Assembly (NCBI GenBank): GCA_013820755.1
Contig: JACDHZ010000011.1
Coordinates: forward strand, 1 to 32,671
Length of the DNA stretch: 32,671 nt
Direction: 5' to 3'
Source of the DNA: Chthoniobacterales bacterium
GTDB lineage: Bacteria > Verrucomicrobiota > Verrucomicrobiia > Chthoniobacterales > UBA10450
The notes under the pieces were generated by a model, which was not told the origin of the DNA, ran no database searches, and worked only from the letters and a program-made list of their open reading frames with translations. Both the position numbers and the translations under genes were made by a program. Position 1 is the stretch's first letter; each line of letters starts with the position of its first letter. Of the stretch, positions 1 through 7,912 are shown piece by piece.

Positions 1-899
1 GAGTAGAGCGGCTTCAGCACGAACTGCTCGAGCGATTCGCCGGCCGGAAATTCATCGGCGAAAAACGCGCGCGAGGTGTGCTCAGTTTTCAGGAACGGCA
101 GCGAATGTTTGCTGATGCGGAAATACCAGTTCGGGTGCCCGATCCATTTCGCGTCGATCTCGTGCTGAAAACCGAAGCCGAAGCTCAGGTCCGGCCGGCG
201 CAGCAGTTCATCGAAGATCACTCGATTGTAAATGCGCTCGATCCGCACTTCCCGGCCGTCTCGTCGATAGAACAGTTCATTCCCGCGGCGAGTGACCTCG
301 GTAAGGGAGACCGGCGCCACACCCAGCAGCGTATCCGTACAGGCGAAGTCGATGCGTGTATTTTGCTTCTCCGGCTCGATCTCGAGCAGCACCACCGTTT
401 CCGGGTCAGCATCGCCGACGATGACTTTGCGCAGCATCTCGACATAGGAGTGCTCGTCGAGGCCATGGAAAAACGGCTGCCAGCCCGCCGGAATCGCGGG
501 GAAGGCGTGCCGCATCGAGTGCAGCAGGAGAATTTGAAACGCGTAGAGACTTGGAAATCCCTGCAACTCGATCAGACGCGGCACCAGTCGGCCGTGGTGC
601 TCGCAGATCGCAAAGTCGACCTGCAGGAATGTCGGATGCGGCGTCTCCCGAGGGACTTCGAGGCCCGGCGGGATGGCCGCTTTTGCATGCTCCGCAAATT
701 CCGCGGTGCGCACCTGCGCGACGATCGCTTCCGCGGCTTGCGTCACTTCAGTTGTGAATGCTGGCGTTAAAAAAAGTGGTGTCTCAGAGATCCTGAAGTC
801 GACCGGCCAGCGTTCCGTTTCGTTTGCCACGCGGAGCATTTCTGCGTAGCGGTCGTCGCTGAATGCGGCGTTGAAACGGCTTCGGAACTCTGGGTCCAT
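1..899 (-). CDS. Conserved protein of unknown function, ATP-grasp-like (3' end outside window)
   Basis: This gene is not in the ORF track because it runs off the left edge without a stop. Translating the minus strand from the ATG at 899 gives about 299 codons of uninterrupted, well-formed protein starting MDPEFRSRFNAAFSDDRYAE. An in-frame TAG lies at 924-926 and no other start follows it, so the ATG at 899 is the only good choice. Notable stretches are LIELQGFPSLYAFQ, VVLLEIEPEKQNTRIDF, RIYNRVIFDELL and WIGHPNWYFRISKHSLPFL. At the cut edge FVLKPLYS resembles the lysine strand of ATP-grasp enzymes, so a circularly arranged or divergent ATP-grasp ligase is my inference. No signal peptide is seen. 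The overlapping plus ORF 78-770 is its shadow. Function unknown. Confidence 0.75.
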   Translation of the reverse strand, partial: MDPEFRSRFNAAFSDDRYAEMLRVANETERWPVDFRISETPLFLTPAFTTEVTQAAEAIVAQVRTAEFAEHAKAAIPPGLEVPRETPHPTFLQVDFAICEHHGRLVPRLIELQGFPSLYAFQILLLHSMRHAFPAIPAGWQPFFHGLDEHSYVEMLRKVIVGDADPETVVLLEIEPEKQNTRIDFACTDTLLGVAPVSLTEVTRRGNELFYRRDGREVRIERIYNRVIFDELLRRPDLSFGFGFQHEIDAKWIGHPNWYFRISKHSLPFLKTEHTSRAFFADEFPAGESLEQFVLKPLY

Positions 900-978
900 T
901 CCCGCGAGCGTAAAGCGACGGTGCTATATTGCCGACGTAATTTTCGGCGGTAAATCTCACGCGCCCGCGCTTCCACGC

Positions 979-3900
979 CTATCGGTGCAGCAGGCGCAAG
1001 TTCGCTGGCAACATCTGGCGAGCCGATGCGGAGTCGCGGCCTGAACCGAGCTCTGGCTCCTGCGCCGCAACCTTCGTTGGCGCCGGCTCGATCGGCGGTT
1101 GACCCGCGGCTTTCAGCTTTTCGTTCAACGCCGGCAGATCGGTCGCGATCAACTGCGCGAACTCCTTCGTCACGTCGTCGAGCTCACGCCGCAGCGCATC
1201 GATGTTCGCGATCTGGTAATCGCCCGGCTTGCCTTCGAAGCTCAGGATTGCGCCGTACAGCTGATCCGTATGCTCGCGCAAACGTTCTTCGCCCGTGATC
1301 GCGCCGCCCTCAGTCGTGGCGACGACTTGCTTGCGCACCTGGTCGAGCTTCTCGTCGAAATCGGCGACCGCTTTGCGCGTCTCGTCGCCTTCCGGCAGCG
1401 TCTTCATCAACTGCGCGGTCGCACCGCGCAGCGGCATGATCCGATCCATCAACGCGCTCTCTTCGCCGAAGAGCGCATGCACGCGCATCGCCGCATCAAA
1501 TTGCGCTTTGCGGTCGGCCTCGCTGAACTTGGCACGATTGTCGAGGCCGACGGTCAGCTTGGTTTCGGAGACTTTGCCGGCCTTCGTCATGCGAATCGTG
1601 TAGACGCCCGGTAGGACGCGCGGCCCACTGGTTCCGGCAAACGCCAACTGCGCCGCCGGCGGAACCCGCGGCGGTTTCGTGCGCATGCTCCAGGTCACCC
1701 GATTCAAGCCCGGCCGCTTACTGGCGGGCAGTTCGTCGATCACTTTACCCGACGCATCGAGCACCTCGATCTTCAATTTGCCAAACAAATGCCGCGACCG
1801 CTGGTAGTAGGTGATGACCGCGCCATCCGGCGGATTTGGACCTTCAAATGTCGCCGCGCCGCTCGCCCAGCCGCCGTTCCCCTGGATGCGCTGCTGGACC
1901 GGGCGTAACGGCACGAACGCCGCTTCCTGGGTCAGCAGGTCAGGCGTGAGCGCGCGCAGCGGCGTGATGTCATCGATAATCCAGATGCCGCGGCCATGTG
2001 TGGCGAGCACCAGATCGTTCTCCCGCGGCTGAATCGCGATGTCGCGAACCGCAACACCGACAGGGAACCGGCCGCCTTTGAACTGCGCCCACTGCTTGCC
2101 GCCATCGACTGAAACGTAAAGCCCGAACTCCGTCCCGAGAAACAGCAGGTTCGGCTGCACGAGATCTTCCTTGATCACGTGCGCGTAACCGCTCACTCCG
2201 CTCAACTCCTGCGGCGTCACAAGCGGCGTCCACGTCTTGCCGAAGTCGGTTGTTTTGTACAAATACGCCGTCATGTCGCCGAAGGTGTGGCGATCGAACG
2301 TCACGTATGCCGTGCCCGGCGCGAAGTTGCTGGCCTGCACCCAGCTGACCCAGGAATTTGGCGGCAGGTTCGGGACCGCGGCGACGGTGTTCGTCCACGT
2401 CTTCCCGCCGTCGCGCGTGACCTGCACGTTGCCGTCATCCGTTCCGACCCAGATGACGTTTTTGTCCTTCGGTGATTCACTGATCGAATAGATCGTCGTG
2501 TACATTTCGGCTGCGGAGTTATCGATCGTCACGCCGCCCGATTGTTCCTGTTTCTGTTTTTCCGGATCGTTCGTCGTCAGGTCGGGCGAGATGCGGTCCC
2601 AGGTTTGTCCCTGGTTTTTCGAGCGAAAAAGGAACTGCGCGCCGATGTAGATCGTGCCCTTTTCATTCGGCGAAAGCGCGATCGGAGTGTTCCAATTCCA
2701 GCGCAGCTTCTCCTTGTAGTTAGGCTTCGGTTGAATGTCGCGGCCCTGGTGCGTCTTGCGATTGACGCGGCCGATGTTTCCGCCCTGTGATTCTGCATAC
2801 AGGTAATCGGGATCGCTCGGATCAGGGAACATCCAGAAACCGTCGCCGCCAAACATGTTTTCCCACTGCGCATTAGTGATCCCGCCGGGATATTGCGACT
2901 CGCCGACCCACGAGCTGTTGTCCTGTAAGCCGCCGTAGACGCGATAAGGATCAGCGTCGTCTACGCTCACATGATAGAATTGCGAAATCGGAAGGTTCTC
3001 GCCTTTCCACCATTTTGCACCGCCGTCGTGTGAGTACCAGATTCCGCCGTCATCGGCGCTGATCACGACCTGCGTGTTTGTCGGATCAATCCAGACGTCG
3101 TGGACGTCGCCATGCGCGCCGTTGAACCCGCCGACCGTGGCGAAACTCTTGCCGGCGTCTTCACTCATGATGAGCGCGCCGTCGGTTTTGAAAACGCGAT
3201 CCGGATTTTTCGGATCGACGATCAGGTTCGCGAAGTAGAATGGACGCCAGACCATCCACTGGCTCTTGTCGCGCTTGTCCCAGGTCGCACCGCCGTCATC
3301 GGAAACGAAAAGCGCGCTGTCGGTTGATTCGACAAAGCAGTAGACGCGCTGCGGATTCGATGGAGCGATCGCCGTCGCCAGCCGGCCGTAAGGCTCCTTC
3401 GGAAAACCTTTGCTGTTCTCCGGCGTGACTTCCGTCCATGTTGCACCGCCATCGGTGGAACGGAAAAGACCGCTGCCCGAAGGTGCGTTCGGACCGTCGC
3501 CGCCGGAACGAAAGGTCCAGCCTTTCCGCCGGTAATCCCACATCGACGCGAACATTGCGTTCGGATTGTTCGGATCGAGATCGAGGTCGGAGCAGCCGGT
3601 CGACAGATTGGCGCCTTTCAGGATCAGATTCCACGTGCGACCGCCATCGGTCGTCTTGTAGAGCCCACGATCCGGTGAATCGCTCCACATCGGGCCGGGA
3701 ACCGCTGCATACGCGGTCTCGCTGTTCTCCGGACTAACGACAATCTTCGCGATGCGTTCCGATGCCGGCAGACCGACGCGCGTCCAGGTCTCGCCGCCAT
3801 CGGTGGAACGGTACACGCCGTTGCCGATCGAGATGGTGTTACGCGTCCACGATTCGCCGGTGCCGACCCAGACGTTCTTCGAGTTCCTGGGGTCGAGCGC

Positions 3901-4188
3901 GATCGCGCCGATCGATTGCACCGGCTGCTCGTCGAAGACCGGCTTGAAGGTGGTGCCGTTGTCCTCGGATTTCCAGACGCCGCCGCTCGCCGCCCCGACG
4001 AAGATCGTGATCTTGCCGGAAGGTTCGCGGTTCGCGGCGATCGCGGCGATGCGGCCGCTCATCGTGGCAGAGCCAATGTTGCGGGCGCCGAGACCGGAAA
4101 TCGTCGCGGAGCTGTAGGGCGCCTGTTCGGCTGCCTGCGTGAAGTTCGCGAGCGCGAGCGTTGCCAGGGTAAAAGGAAGAATGCGCAT
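979..4188 (-). CDS. Secreted BNR-repeat / sortilin (VPS10)-like beta-propeller protein
   Basis: The 1069-aa protein starts with a Sec signal peptide (MRILPFTLATLALANFTQA, likely cut near residue 19). Residues about 35-730 form a long series of Asp-box (BNR) repeats of the S-x-D-x-G-x-T-W type: SEDNGTTF, STDGGETW, TTDGGRTW, STDGGATW, SDDGGATW, SHDGGAKW, TRDGGKTW, TTDFGKTW and SVDGGKQW. This points to one or two multi-bladed beta-propellers like those annotated as sortilin/VPS10 or 'glycosyl hydrolase BNR' in soil bacteria. The remaining roughly 300 residues hold a beta-rich segment and then a helical, charged tail. No sialidase catalytic set is obvious, so enzyme activity should not be assumed. 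It lies 8 bp downstream of the LolA-like gene, likely in one transcript. Export to periplasm or surface is inferred from the signal peptide. Confidence 0.85.
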   Translation of the reverse strand: MRILPFTLATLALANFTQAAEQAPYSSATISGLGARNIGSATMSGRIAAIAANREPSGKITIFVGAASGGVWKSEDNGTTFKPVFDEQPVQSIGAIALDPRNSKNVWVGTGESWTRNTISIGNGVYRSTDGGETWTRVGLPASERIAKIVVSPENSETAYAAVPGPMWSDSPDRGLYKTTDGGRTWNLILKGANLSTGCSDLDLDPNNPNAMFASMWDYRRKGWTFRSGGDGPNAPSGSGLFRSTDGGATWTEVTPENSKGFPKEPYGRLATAIAPSNPQRVYCFVESTDSALFVSDDGGATWDKRDKSQWMVWRPFYFANLIVDPKNPDRVFKTDGALIMSEDAGKSFATVGGFNGAHGDVHDVWIDPTNTQVVISADDGGIWYSHDGGAKWWKGENLPISQFYHVSVDDADPYRVYGGLQDNSSWVGESQYPGGITNAQWENMFGGDGFWMFPDPSDPDYLYAESQGGNIGRVNRKTHQGRDIQPKPNYKEKLRWNWNTPIALSPNEKGTIYIGAQFLFRSKNQGQTWDRISPDLTTNDPEKQKQEQSGGVTIDNSAAEMYTTIYSISESPKDKNVIWVGTDDGNVQVTRDGGKTWTNTVAAVPNLPPNSWVSWVQASNFAPGTAYVTFDRHTFGDMTAYLYKTTDFGKTWTPLVTPQELSGVSGYAHVIKEDLVQPNLLFLGTEFGLYVSVDGGKQWAQFKGGRFPVGVAVRDIAIQPRENDLVLATHGRGIWIIDDITPLRALTPDLLTQEAAFVPLRPVQQRIQGNGGWASGAATFEGPNPPDGAVITYYQRSRHLFGKLKIEVLDASGKVIDELPASKRPGLNRVTWSMRTKPPRVPPAAQLAFAGTSGPRVLPGVYTIRMTKAGKVSETKLTVGLDNRAKFSEADRKAQFDAAMRVHALFGEESALMDRIMPLRGATAQLMKTLPEGDETRKAVADFDEKLDQVRKQVVATTEGGAITGEERLREHTDQLYGAILSFEGKPGDYQIANIDALRRELDDVTKEFAQLIATDLPALNEKLKAAGQPPIEPAPTKVAAQEPELGSGRDSASARQMLPANLRLLHR

Positions 4189-4196
4189 GGAGTGTG

Positions 4197-4955
4197 TTAT
4201 TTCGAAGGCGCTGCGGGGAATTGGAACATCGATTCGTCGGCCGGCACATTCGCCTCGCCCTTCTCGATGATGATCTTCTGCTTGTCGGACGAGCCTTTGC
4301 TTCCCGATTCGATTGAGAACGGAACGAAGACACCGCCGACCTTTTCGTAGTCGCCGAGATCAGTCTCCTCCTCGACTTGTGCACCGCGGAGGACTCGTTG
4401 CGTTAGCACCCGGATTTCGAGGAAGTGCTCCGGATCGAGATAGACGTAACTGACGTCGCCGTTTTTACGCGTGACCTTCAGCTTGTGCGCCTCCGTCCCG
4501 TCGACGTCCTCGGTCCCGAGATACTCGACCGTGCTGCCTTTCGCCTGCCAATCGACGAGCGGTCCATCGACCTCCGCATCTTCGATCAAGCCCTTCGTGT
4601 CATCGCCCGACATCTTCTCGGGGTCCTTGCGTCCGCCGAAGGGTGATATCTTCCACCCCTCCTGCCCGTCGTATGCCTGCACCATGGTCAAACCCTGGAC
4701 AGTGGCTTCGGTGCGAACTGCGCCGGGACGCTTTTTCGTCTGTGAATATGCCATCTCAAATTGGCCTTGATTGACGAGCAGCTTGCCCGTCAGCTGGACG
4801 GACCGAAGCGATTGCAGGGCATCGGCGCCGCCTTTCGCTTCTACATTTTTGGCGACCAGTTGATCGACGGTCGGAGCTTGCTTCTCCTGCGCGTATACGG
4901 CACGCGCGATGATGCCACTGCAGGCGAGGAGGATGAGGGTGTGAGGTATTTTCAT
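4197..4955 (-). CDS. Periplasmic LolA/LppX-like lipoprotein-sorting-fold protein
   Basis: The 252-aa protein has a signal peptide (MKIPHTLILLACSGIIARAVYA, cleavage near 22). The mature N-terminus TVDQLVAKNVEAKGGADALQ is typical of the outer-membrane lipoprotein-sorting-like family found beside peptidases and BNR proteins in Acidobacteria and Verrucomicrobia. The rest alternates strands (QLTGKLLVNQGQFEMAY, VYLDPEHFLEIRVL, YEKVGGVFVPFSIES) as expected for the LolA/LppX open-barrel fold. There is no lipobox cysteine, so a soluble periplasmic protein is likely. The ATG at 4955 has no clear Shine-Dalgarno. The BNR protein starts 8 bp downstream, so the two probably work or are expressed together. 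The ligand is unknown. Confidence 0.75.
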   Translation of the reverse strand: MKIPHTLILLACSGIIARAVYAQEKQAPTVDQLVAKNVEAKGGADALQSLRSVQLTGKLLVNQGQFEMAYSQTKKRPGAVRTEATVQGLTMVQAYDGQEGWKISPFGGRKDPEKMSGDDTKGLIEDAEVDGPLVDWQAKGSTVEYLGTEDVDGTEAHKLKVTRKNGDVSYVYLDPEHFLEIRVLTQRVLRGAQVEEETDLGDYEKVGGVFVPFSIESGSKGSSDKQKIIIEKGEANVPADESMFQFPAAPSK

Positions 4956-5001
4956 AATAGATGAGAAGAGAAACTCGCGAAAACTCGGCGTGGCTTATGC
5001 A

Positions 5002-5038
5002 CGCCTTGTGCCACCGCGTCTGCCGGAGGCGCAAGGCG
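5002..5038. repeat. Imperfect inverted repeat, REP-like arms
   Basis: CGCCTTGTGCC (5002-5012) and GGCGCAAGGCG (5028-5038) can pair over 11 bp with one G:T and a 15-nt loop. It lies in the 267-bp gap upstream of the LolA-like gene. The same two arm sequences, in swapped order, recur at 12843-12865. No T-run follows on either strand, so it is not a clear terminator. The rest of the gap 4956-5222 shows no gene and no convincing promoter. Confidence 0.45.
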
Positions 5039-5222
5039 ATGTTACTGAATCGTTTGGCAGTCAAACATCGTCTATCTTTGCTACGCAATCTTCCCAAAGC
5101 CGGGAAAATCAGGTTTCGAAAGCGGGACATTGAACCGGTCGGGTGAGGTGGTGCAAGAAAATGTGTGTCATGTCCGAGGAAACAGACATGTTAACTCTAT
5201 CGCGGTTCGTCAAACTTGGCGG

Positions 5223-5762
5223 ATGAAATACGCTCTTTGGTCAACTGTCCTCGCTCGCTGCGTTGTCTCTTGAAGCTTCGGCAGCTCCGAGCGGTTCAGC
5301 CCCCAGCGCTTCCTCCAAGACGAGCGCGAGCTCAAAAAGCGATGCTCAAAGGCGGCGCGACCGCGACAAAATCATCCGGCGGTGCGCATTCCGGCAAGAA
5401 GTTCACGATCACGCGGATGCGCGCGGGGCAGGTCGCATCCGATATGCTCACGCACCCGATGGCGTTGCTCGTGACCGCCGATTCCACGATGCAAGGTGGC
5501 AAACAAGGGATCAACGTTTCCGTTTCGTCGCACCTCGATGGACCCGATGGACGCTGAAGGCGGTGGAGAAGATCGGGTATCGGATCACGCAATCAACCGC
5601 CACACAGTCGCAACCCAATGCGAAGCCGATCGCGCAGGTGCAGGGCAGCCAAACGATCCCTGCTGCCGGCGGCAAATTCAAGACAGTCGTGGTCGAAGCG
5701 TTCATGTCTGGCGACAAGATCAACGACACGAAGCGATCGTCACTGTTCCCGGCGACCAGTAA
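5223..5762 (+). pseudogene. Frameshifted gene for a small secreted protein
   Basis: No single frame is open, yet sensible protein sequence moves between frames. Frame 3 gives a start MKYALWSTVLA. Frame 1 gives LAALSLEASAAPSGSAPSA, completing a signal peptide with an ASA-type cleavage site. Frame 2 gives GKKFTITRMRAGQVASDM and LLVTADSTMQGGKQGINV. Frame 1 returns with LKAVEKIGYRITQS and KFKTVVVEAFMSGDKINDTK. Frame 3 ends with EAIVTVPGDQ and TAA at 5760. Joined, these make a protein of roughly 175-180 residues. One shift lies near an AAAAA run at 5334-5338. A strong terminator 24 bp downstream supports the proposed end. Either the gene is decaying or the assembly has several indels here; flanking genes are intact, favouring decay. 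The family is not recognised. Confidence 0.65.
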
Positions 5763-5785
5763 CACTGGAGATCGCCAGTTTGCGA

Positions 5786-5819
5786 GCCACCGCGGAGGTT
5801 CTCCGCGGCGGCTTTTTTT
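5786..5819 (+). terminator. Rho-independent terminator
   Basis: GCCACCGCGGAG (5786-5797), loop GTT and CTCCGCGGCGGC (5801-5812) form a 12-bp stem with one mismatch. Seven Ts (5813-5819) follow directly. It sits just after the TAA of the frameshifted gene and 84 bp before the tesA-like start, so it should end the upstream transcript on the plus strand. Confidence 0.9.
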
Positions 5820-5903
5820 CGCCGCTGGCGTTGAGGCGAACGGTCTTAGCGTCGAGGTGAATGATGCCATCCACCGGAGCGTCGAACGCGTTTCACCTTG
5901 TTG

Positions 5904-6584
5904 ATGAAGATCCTCGGCTTTCTTGCGTCGGTAGTTTCGTTCGCGGCCCTGTTCATCGCACCAATGCAATCCACGAGTGCCGCGCGGCGCGATGTCACAG
6001 GCGTGACCATTCTGATGCTGGGTGACAGCCTTACCGACGGCTACGGTGTCTCGCGTAGTCAGGCCTACCCGGCCCTGGTCGGCGAGAAGCTGCGGGCGGG
6101 AGGCTATAAGTTTGAGGTCATTAATGCCGGCGTCAGCGGTGACACCACCGCGGGCGGCCTGCGCCGCATCCCGAAGTATCTGACGCAGAAGATCGACATT
6201 CTCGTCCTCGCGCTCGGCATCAATGACGCTTTCCGCGGCGTGCCAGTCGAGCAGATACGCGCCAACCTGCAGGGCGTCATCGACCGCACGCGCGAACGGA
6301 ATCCGAAGGTCAAGGTCGTGGTCGCCGGCATGCAGCTTCCGCTCTTCGGCGCGGACTCCTATGTGCGGAGTTTCGGCGAGATGTTCGCCGAGCTGGCAGA
6401 AAAGAACCATGCAGCTCTGATTCCATATTTGCTGGAAGGTGTGGGCGGTGATCCAAGTTTGAACCTGCCGGATCGCGTGCACCCAAACGCCGCCGGGCAG
6501 CGTGCGCTGGCGCAGAACGTCTGGCGTGTCCTCGAACCGCTCGTTACAAAAGCAACCGCAGCCTCAGCCGGCCGCGCAGAATGA
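5904..6584 (+). CDS. tesA: SGNH/GDSL arylesterase, TesA-like
   Basis: The 226-aa secreted hydrolase belongs to the arylesterase/acyl-CoA thioesterase I (TesA) branch of SGNH enzymes. From the ATG at 5904 it has a signal peptide (MKILGFLASVVSFAALFIAP) and block I GDSLTDGYGV with nucleophile Ser42. It continues with the glycine block NAGVSGDTTAGG, block III LALGIND (oxyanion Asn) and block V LPDRVHPN with the Asp/His pair at about 190 and 193. Length and order match the family. The ORF track starts at a TTG two codons earlier; I prefer the ATG, though no good ribosome binding site is visible for either. It should act on ester or thioester substrates in the periplasm, with the natural substrate unknown. 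The HMA-like gene follows immediately. Confidence 0.9.
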   Translation: MKILGFLASVVSFAALFIAPMQSTSAARRDVTGVTILMLGDSLTDGYGVSRSQAYPALVGEKLRAGGYKFEVINAGVSGDTTAGGLRRIPKYLTQKIDILVLALGINDAFRGVPVEQIRANLQGVIDRTRERNPKVKVVVAGMQLPLFGADSYVRSFGEMFAELAEKNHAALIPYLLEGVGGDPSLNLPDRVHPNAAGQRALAQNVWRVLEPLVTKATAASAGRAE

Positions 6585-6857
6585 ATGATGGACCCAGCCG
6601 ATCCACACAACCTGCACGACCCCGCCGACCACGAGATTTTAGAGACGATCCAGATCGCGACTGCGGGTAACCACTCTGACGCGTCGATGGAGCGACTTCG
6701 CGAGCCGTTGATGCGCGTCGCGGGCGTGAAGGATGTGCGAGCGGATGTGGCGGCGGAGCTGGTGACAGTGACGTTCGATGCACGCAAAACGCACGCACCG
6801 GATCTGCACGACATCGTGCTCAAGAGCGGCTACAAGCCCGCCCTCTTCGCCGGCTGA
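6585..6857 (+). CDS. HMA-like (copper-chaperone fold) domain protein lacking the CXXC
   Basis: The 90-aa cytoplasmic protein begins right after the TGA of the tesA-like gene, so the two are probably co-translated. ATG at 6585 and 6588 are both possible. Residues about 20-86 follow the heavy-metal-associated pattern beta-alpha-beta-beta-alpha-beta: ETIQIATAG, a helix SMERLREPLMRVAGV, KDVRADVAAELVTVTFDA, a helix APDLHDIVLKSG, then YKP. The metal loop normally written GMTCxxC is AGNHSDAS here, with no cysteine in the whole protein. Canonical Cu(I) binding is therefore unlikely. It may be a non-metal ferredoxin-like module or bind differently through the His. Function unknown. Confidence 0.7.
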   Translation: MMDPADPHNLHDPADHEILETIQIATAGNHSDASMERLREPLMRVAGVKDVRADVAAELVTVTFDARKTHAPDLHDIVLKSGYKPALFAG

Positions 6858-6875
6858 CGTGCGCTACTGCGCCGC

Positions 6876-7838
6876 CTAGCCCATCACGTGCAGGCGCCGC
6901 TTCGTCGCTGCGGCTTGCACGAACTTACCCCACGTGAGGTTGTCCTGGCCGGGTAAGTGTTCCCGCACCTTGCGGATCGCCATATCTGAGACTGCGTCGA
7001 CTACCCAGTCGAAGTTCGCCTGGCCGACACTCGTGATCTCGGCGTCCGGCGCGGGGTTGCAAAAATCGATCGCGAGCGGCACGCCGTCGCGGATCGCGAA
7101 CTCGACCGTATTCAGATCATAGCCGAGGTATTCGTTCAGTTTCTGCACACCCCAGCGCACCTGTTCGAGGATGTCCTGCGGCGCCTGCCAGTCAGTCTGA
7201 TAGCGCAAGTGATACGGGTGACGCGGCTCGTAATTCATGACCTTCACGTGCCGCTGATCAATCGAATAGCAGCGGAAGTACATATCGAATACGACCTCTT
7301 CCTGCAGCATCATGACCAGTTGTCCGGTTTCGCTGTACGCGCGGAAAAATTCCTCCGGGTTGTGCAGCTTGTAGACGTTTTTCCAGCCGCCACCGGCGAA
7401 CGGTTTGAAGTAAGCAGGCCAGCCGACGTAGGCGAAGATCGCCTCCCAATCCATCGGATACGCGAGGTTGCGGAATGAGAGATCGCTCGTGTCGGGCGGC
7501 ACTTGGTGCGACGGCAGCAGCACCGTCCGCGGAACAGCGACGCCGATCTTTGTCGCGAGCGCGTTATTGAAAAACTTCTCGTCCGCGCTCCACCAGAACG
7601 GGTTGTTAATGACGGCGGTCCCAGTGAGTGCCGCATTTTTGAGGAACCCACGGTAAAACGGCACGTCCTGCGAGATCCGGTCAACGATCACCTCGTAGCC
7701 GCACGGCTCCCCTTGGACGACCTTGTCAATTCGCACGAACTCTGCCTGCATCTTGCCGTGTGCTTTCTGGTTTACACGTTCCACGAAGGCAGGCGGAAAG
7801 CTGTTTTCCTGGCCAAAGAGGATTCCGATTTTTTTCAT
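6876..7838 (-). CDS. ATP-grasp domain ligase of unknown substrate
   Basis: The 320-aa protein shows an ATP-grasp architecture. The N-terminal part MKKIGILFGQENSFPPAF is a Rossmann-like pre-domain. YFKPFAGGGWKNVY around residue 143-156 gives the ATP-contacting Lys and glycine-rich loop. LQEEVVFDMYFRCYSI is the hinge, and NTVEFAIRDGVPLAIDFCNPAPD (about 243-265) supplies the acidic and Asn residues that bind Mg-ATP. Such enzymes usually join a carboxylate to an amine or thiol through an acyl phosphate; the substrates cannot be read from the sequence. The esterase gene lies 74 bp upstream on the same strand, suggesting a shared transcript. The HMA-like gene converges with an 18-bp gap. No signal peptide, so cytoplasmic. 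Confidence 0.8.
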   Translation of the reverse strand: MKKIGILFGQENSFPPAFVERVNQKAHGKMQAEFVRIDKVVQGEPCGYEVIVDRISQDVPFYRGFLKNAALTGTAVINNPFWWSADEKFFNNALATKIGVAVPRTVLLPSHQVPPDTSDLSFRNLAYPMDWEAIFAYVGWPAYFKPFAGGGWKNVYKLHNPEEFFRAYSETGQLVMMLQEEVVFDMYFRCYSIDQRHVKVMNYEPRHPYHLRYQTDWQAPQDILEQVRWGVQKLNEYLGYDLNTVEFAIRDGVPLAIDFCNPAPDAEITSVGQANFDWVVDAVSDMAIRKVREHLPGQDNLTWGKFVQAAATKRRLHVMG

Positions 7839-7912
7839 AAGAGGAATCGCAGACTACGCAGATTTTTCGGATTCAAAAGCCTTGGCGGACCAGATGCCGC
7901 TCGCGGGCTTGC

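Noticed and set aside
78-770. 230-aa plus-strand ORF
   Set aside because: It is the shadow of the minus-strand gene running off the left edge; its translation is Arg/His/Asp-rich and unlike a folded protein.
5168-5196. CATGTC...GACATG inverted repeat as an operator
   Set aside because: Only a 6-bp arm and no second copy; too weak to claim.
5820-5890. Minus-strand fragment with protein-like look (AFDAPVDGIIHLDAKTVRLN)
   Set aside because: A TGA lies immediately upstream in frame and there is no start; the stretch is only about 70 bp, so chance is the simpler reading.
5511-6482. 323-aa minus-strand ORF
   Set aside because: It lies antisense to the clear tesA-like gene and the terminator; the plus strand carries SGNH motifs and this frame shows none.
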